Source: Vulcanimicrobiota bacterium (GTDB lineage Bacteria > Vulcanimicrobiota > Vulcanimicrobiia > Eremiobacterales > Eremiobacteraceae). From it: a stretch of 6,677 bases of DNA. Position 1 is the stretch's first letter; every line of letters starts with the position of its first letter. This document shows positions 6,180-6,677 of this stretch, piece by piece. Under the pieces are notes generated by a model. That model did no database searches, was not told where the DNA came from, and saw nothing but the letters and a program-made list of their open reading frames with translations. Made by a program: the position numbers and the translations under genes. The DNA is taken from NCBI GenBank assembly GCA_019232725.1, contig JAFANK010000349.1:1-6677 (forward strand), read 5' to 3'.

Positions 6180-6677
6180 ATGCGTTGCTTCAATGCGTTC
6201 AATGCTCTATTGCTCGCGTGCATCGTGCTGATGGCCGGGGGCTCAGCGTTTGCAGCCTCGTTGCCCGACGGGCGAACGGTCACACCTATTGGTTTCACGA
6301 TCCCCGTCGAAGGGTTTGCGTCGTCAGAGGCGCTCTCGCCTGATGGCAAAGTGCTTGCCGTCTTGTCACAAGACGGCGGCGCCATCGATGTCATCGTCCT
6401 GGGTGAAGATTCTCGTATCATCGACCGGCTGTCGGTGCCATTCGCGACCGGGATGGCGTGGACGACCGATGGTCTTTTCGTAACGCGCGGCTATACGGGT
6501 ACGATTTCGCGCTTCACATACACGGCTAGTGACAAAGGTGCTGTCTTCACGCCGAAACCGGAGCTGCAGGTCGGCGGTCTGCTCAACGGCATCGCGGAAG
6601 ACCCGGCTACCCACCGGATCATCGTCGCTCGCACTGCCGCGAAACAAGTTGCCATCATCGATGACACAACCGGTGAC
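6180..6677 (+). CDS. Exported beta-propeller protein, 5' part only (possible YncE-like/alkaline-phosphatase-family bifunctional protein)
   Basis: The first 166 codons of a gene that runs off the right edge in frame with no stop. Residues 1-26 are a signal peptide: short start MRCFNAFN, hydrophobic LLLACIVLMAG, cut after AFA, so the product is periplasmic or secreted. Three beta-propeller-blade-like segments follow: about 48-74 (EALSPDGKVLAVLSQDGG), 88-113 (ATGMAWTTDGLFVTRGYTG) and 135-166 (LNGIAEDPATHRIIVAR, then AIIDDTTGD). The SPDG and xxIDDTTG patterns are typical of YVTN/YncE-type seven-bladed propellers. The opening LPDGRTVTPIGF recalls bifunctional proteins with an N-terminal YncE propeller and a C-terminal alkaline-phosphatase-superfamily domain, but that second domain lies outside the window and is inference. 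An in-frame TAA at 6120 limits upstream extension; TTG at 6135 is the only other plausible start and would spoil the signal peptide. No Shine-Dalgarno is seen before the ATG. Cys14 gives only a poor lipobox. Confidence 0.8.
   Translation, partial: MRCFNAFNALLLACIVLMAGGSAFAASLPDGRTVTPIGFTIPVEGFASSEALSPDGKVLAVLSQDGGAIDVIVLGEDSRIIDRLSVPFATGMAWTTDGLFVTRGYTGTISRFTYTASDKGAVFTPKPELQVGGLLNGIAEDPATHRIIVARTAAKQVAIIDDTTGD

Noticed and set aside
6180..6263. Lipoprotein signal at Cys14 of the propeller protein
   Set aside because: The LLAC sequence is a poor lipobox (Leu at -2) and lies inside the hydrophobic core; the AFA cut site at residue 26 fits a standard signal peptide better.
6366..6647. Minus-strand frames overlapping the propeller gene (6119-6421 and 6366-6647)
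   Set aside because: The plus-strand frame has a convincing signal peptide and propeller blades; the antisense frames show neither a signal peptide nor domain features.

Overview
The window reads as a chromosomal segment of a diderm (Gram-negative-type) bacterium. It encodes two full-length outer-membrane TonB-dependent receptors (TBDRs) in tandem, plus the start of a secreted beta-propeller protein on the opposite strand. Receptors with an N-terminal carboxypeptidase-regulatory-like domain occur in Bacteroidota, Acidobacteriota and the candidate phylum Eremiobacterota (WPS-2). The wording of these proteins and the moderately GC-rich sequence recall Eremiobacterota or Acidobacteriota more than Bacteroidota. 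That is an impression from familiarity, not a tested placement.

Layout, left to right. Positions 1-40 lie downstream of the first receptor and show no recognisable feature. Receptor A (943 aa) occupies 41-2872 on the minus strand. A 199-bp gap (2873-3071) follows, carrying a promoter-like block and two small hairpins. Receptor B (957 aa from its best start) occupies 3072-5945 on the minus strand. A 234-bp divergent region (5946-6179) holds receptor B's ribosome binding site, a promoter-like block, an 8-bp tandem repeat and a palindrome. From 6180 to the window edge, on the plus strand, lies the first 166 codons of an exported beta-propeller protein that continues beyond the window. It may be the front of a YncE-type propeller fused to an alkaline-phosphatase-family domain.

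The two receptors are clear paralogues. They share the same domain order (signal peptide, carboxypeptidase-regulatory-like domain, TonB-box-like segment, plug, barrel), many identical motifs and a conserved set of loop cysteines. Their upstream regions also share an ordered set of short elements, GGCTAC / TATACT / CTTAA read on the plus strand in reverse complement, at nearly the same spacings. This suggests that the promoter was duplicated along with the gene, or that both genes answer to the same control.

Inferred cooperation: both receptors would import a scarce ligand across the outer membrane using TonB energy. The divergent secreted propeller protein could process or bind a related substrate outside the inner membrane. 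The substrate cannot be read from the sequence. No RNA gene, CRISPR array, insertion sequence or defence system was found, and apart from the short regulatory elements the window looks like ordinary nutrient-uptake genes.
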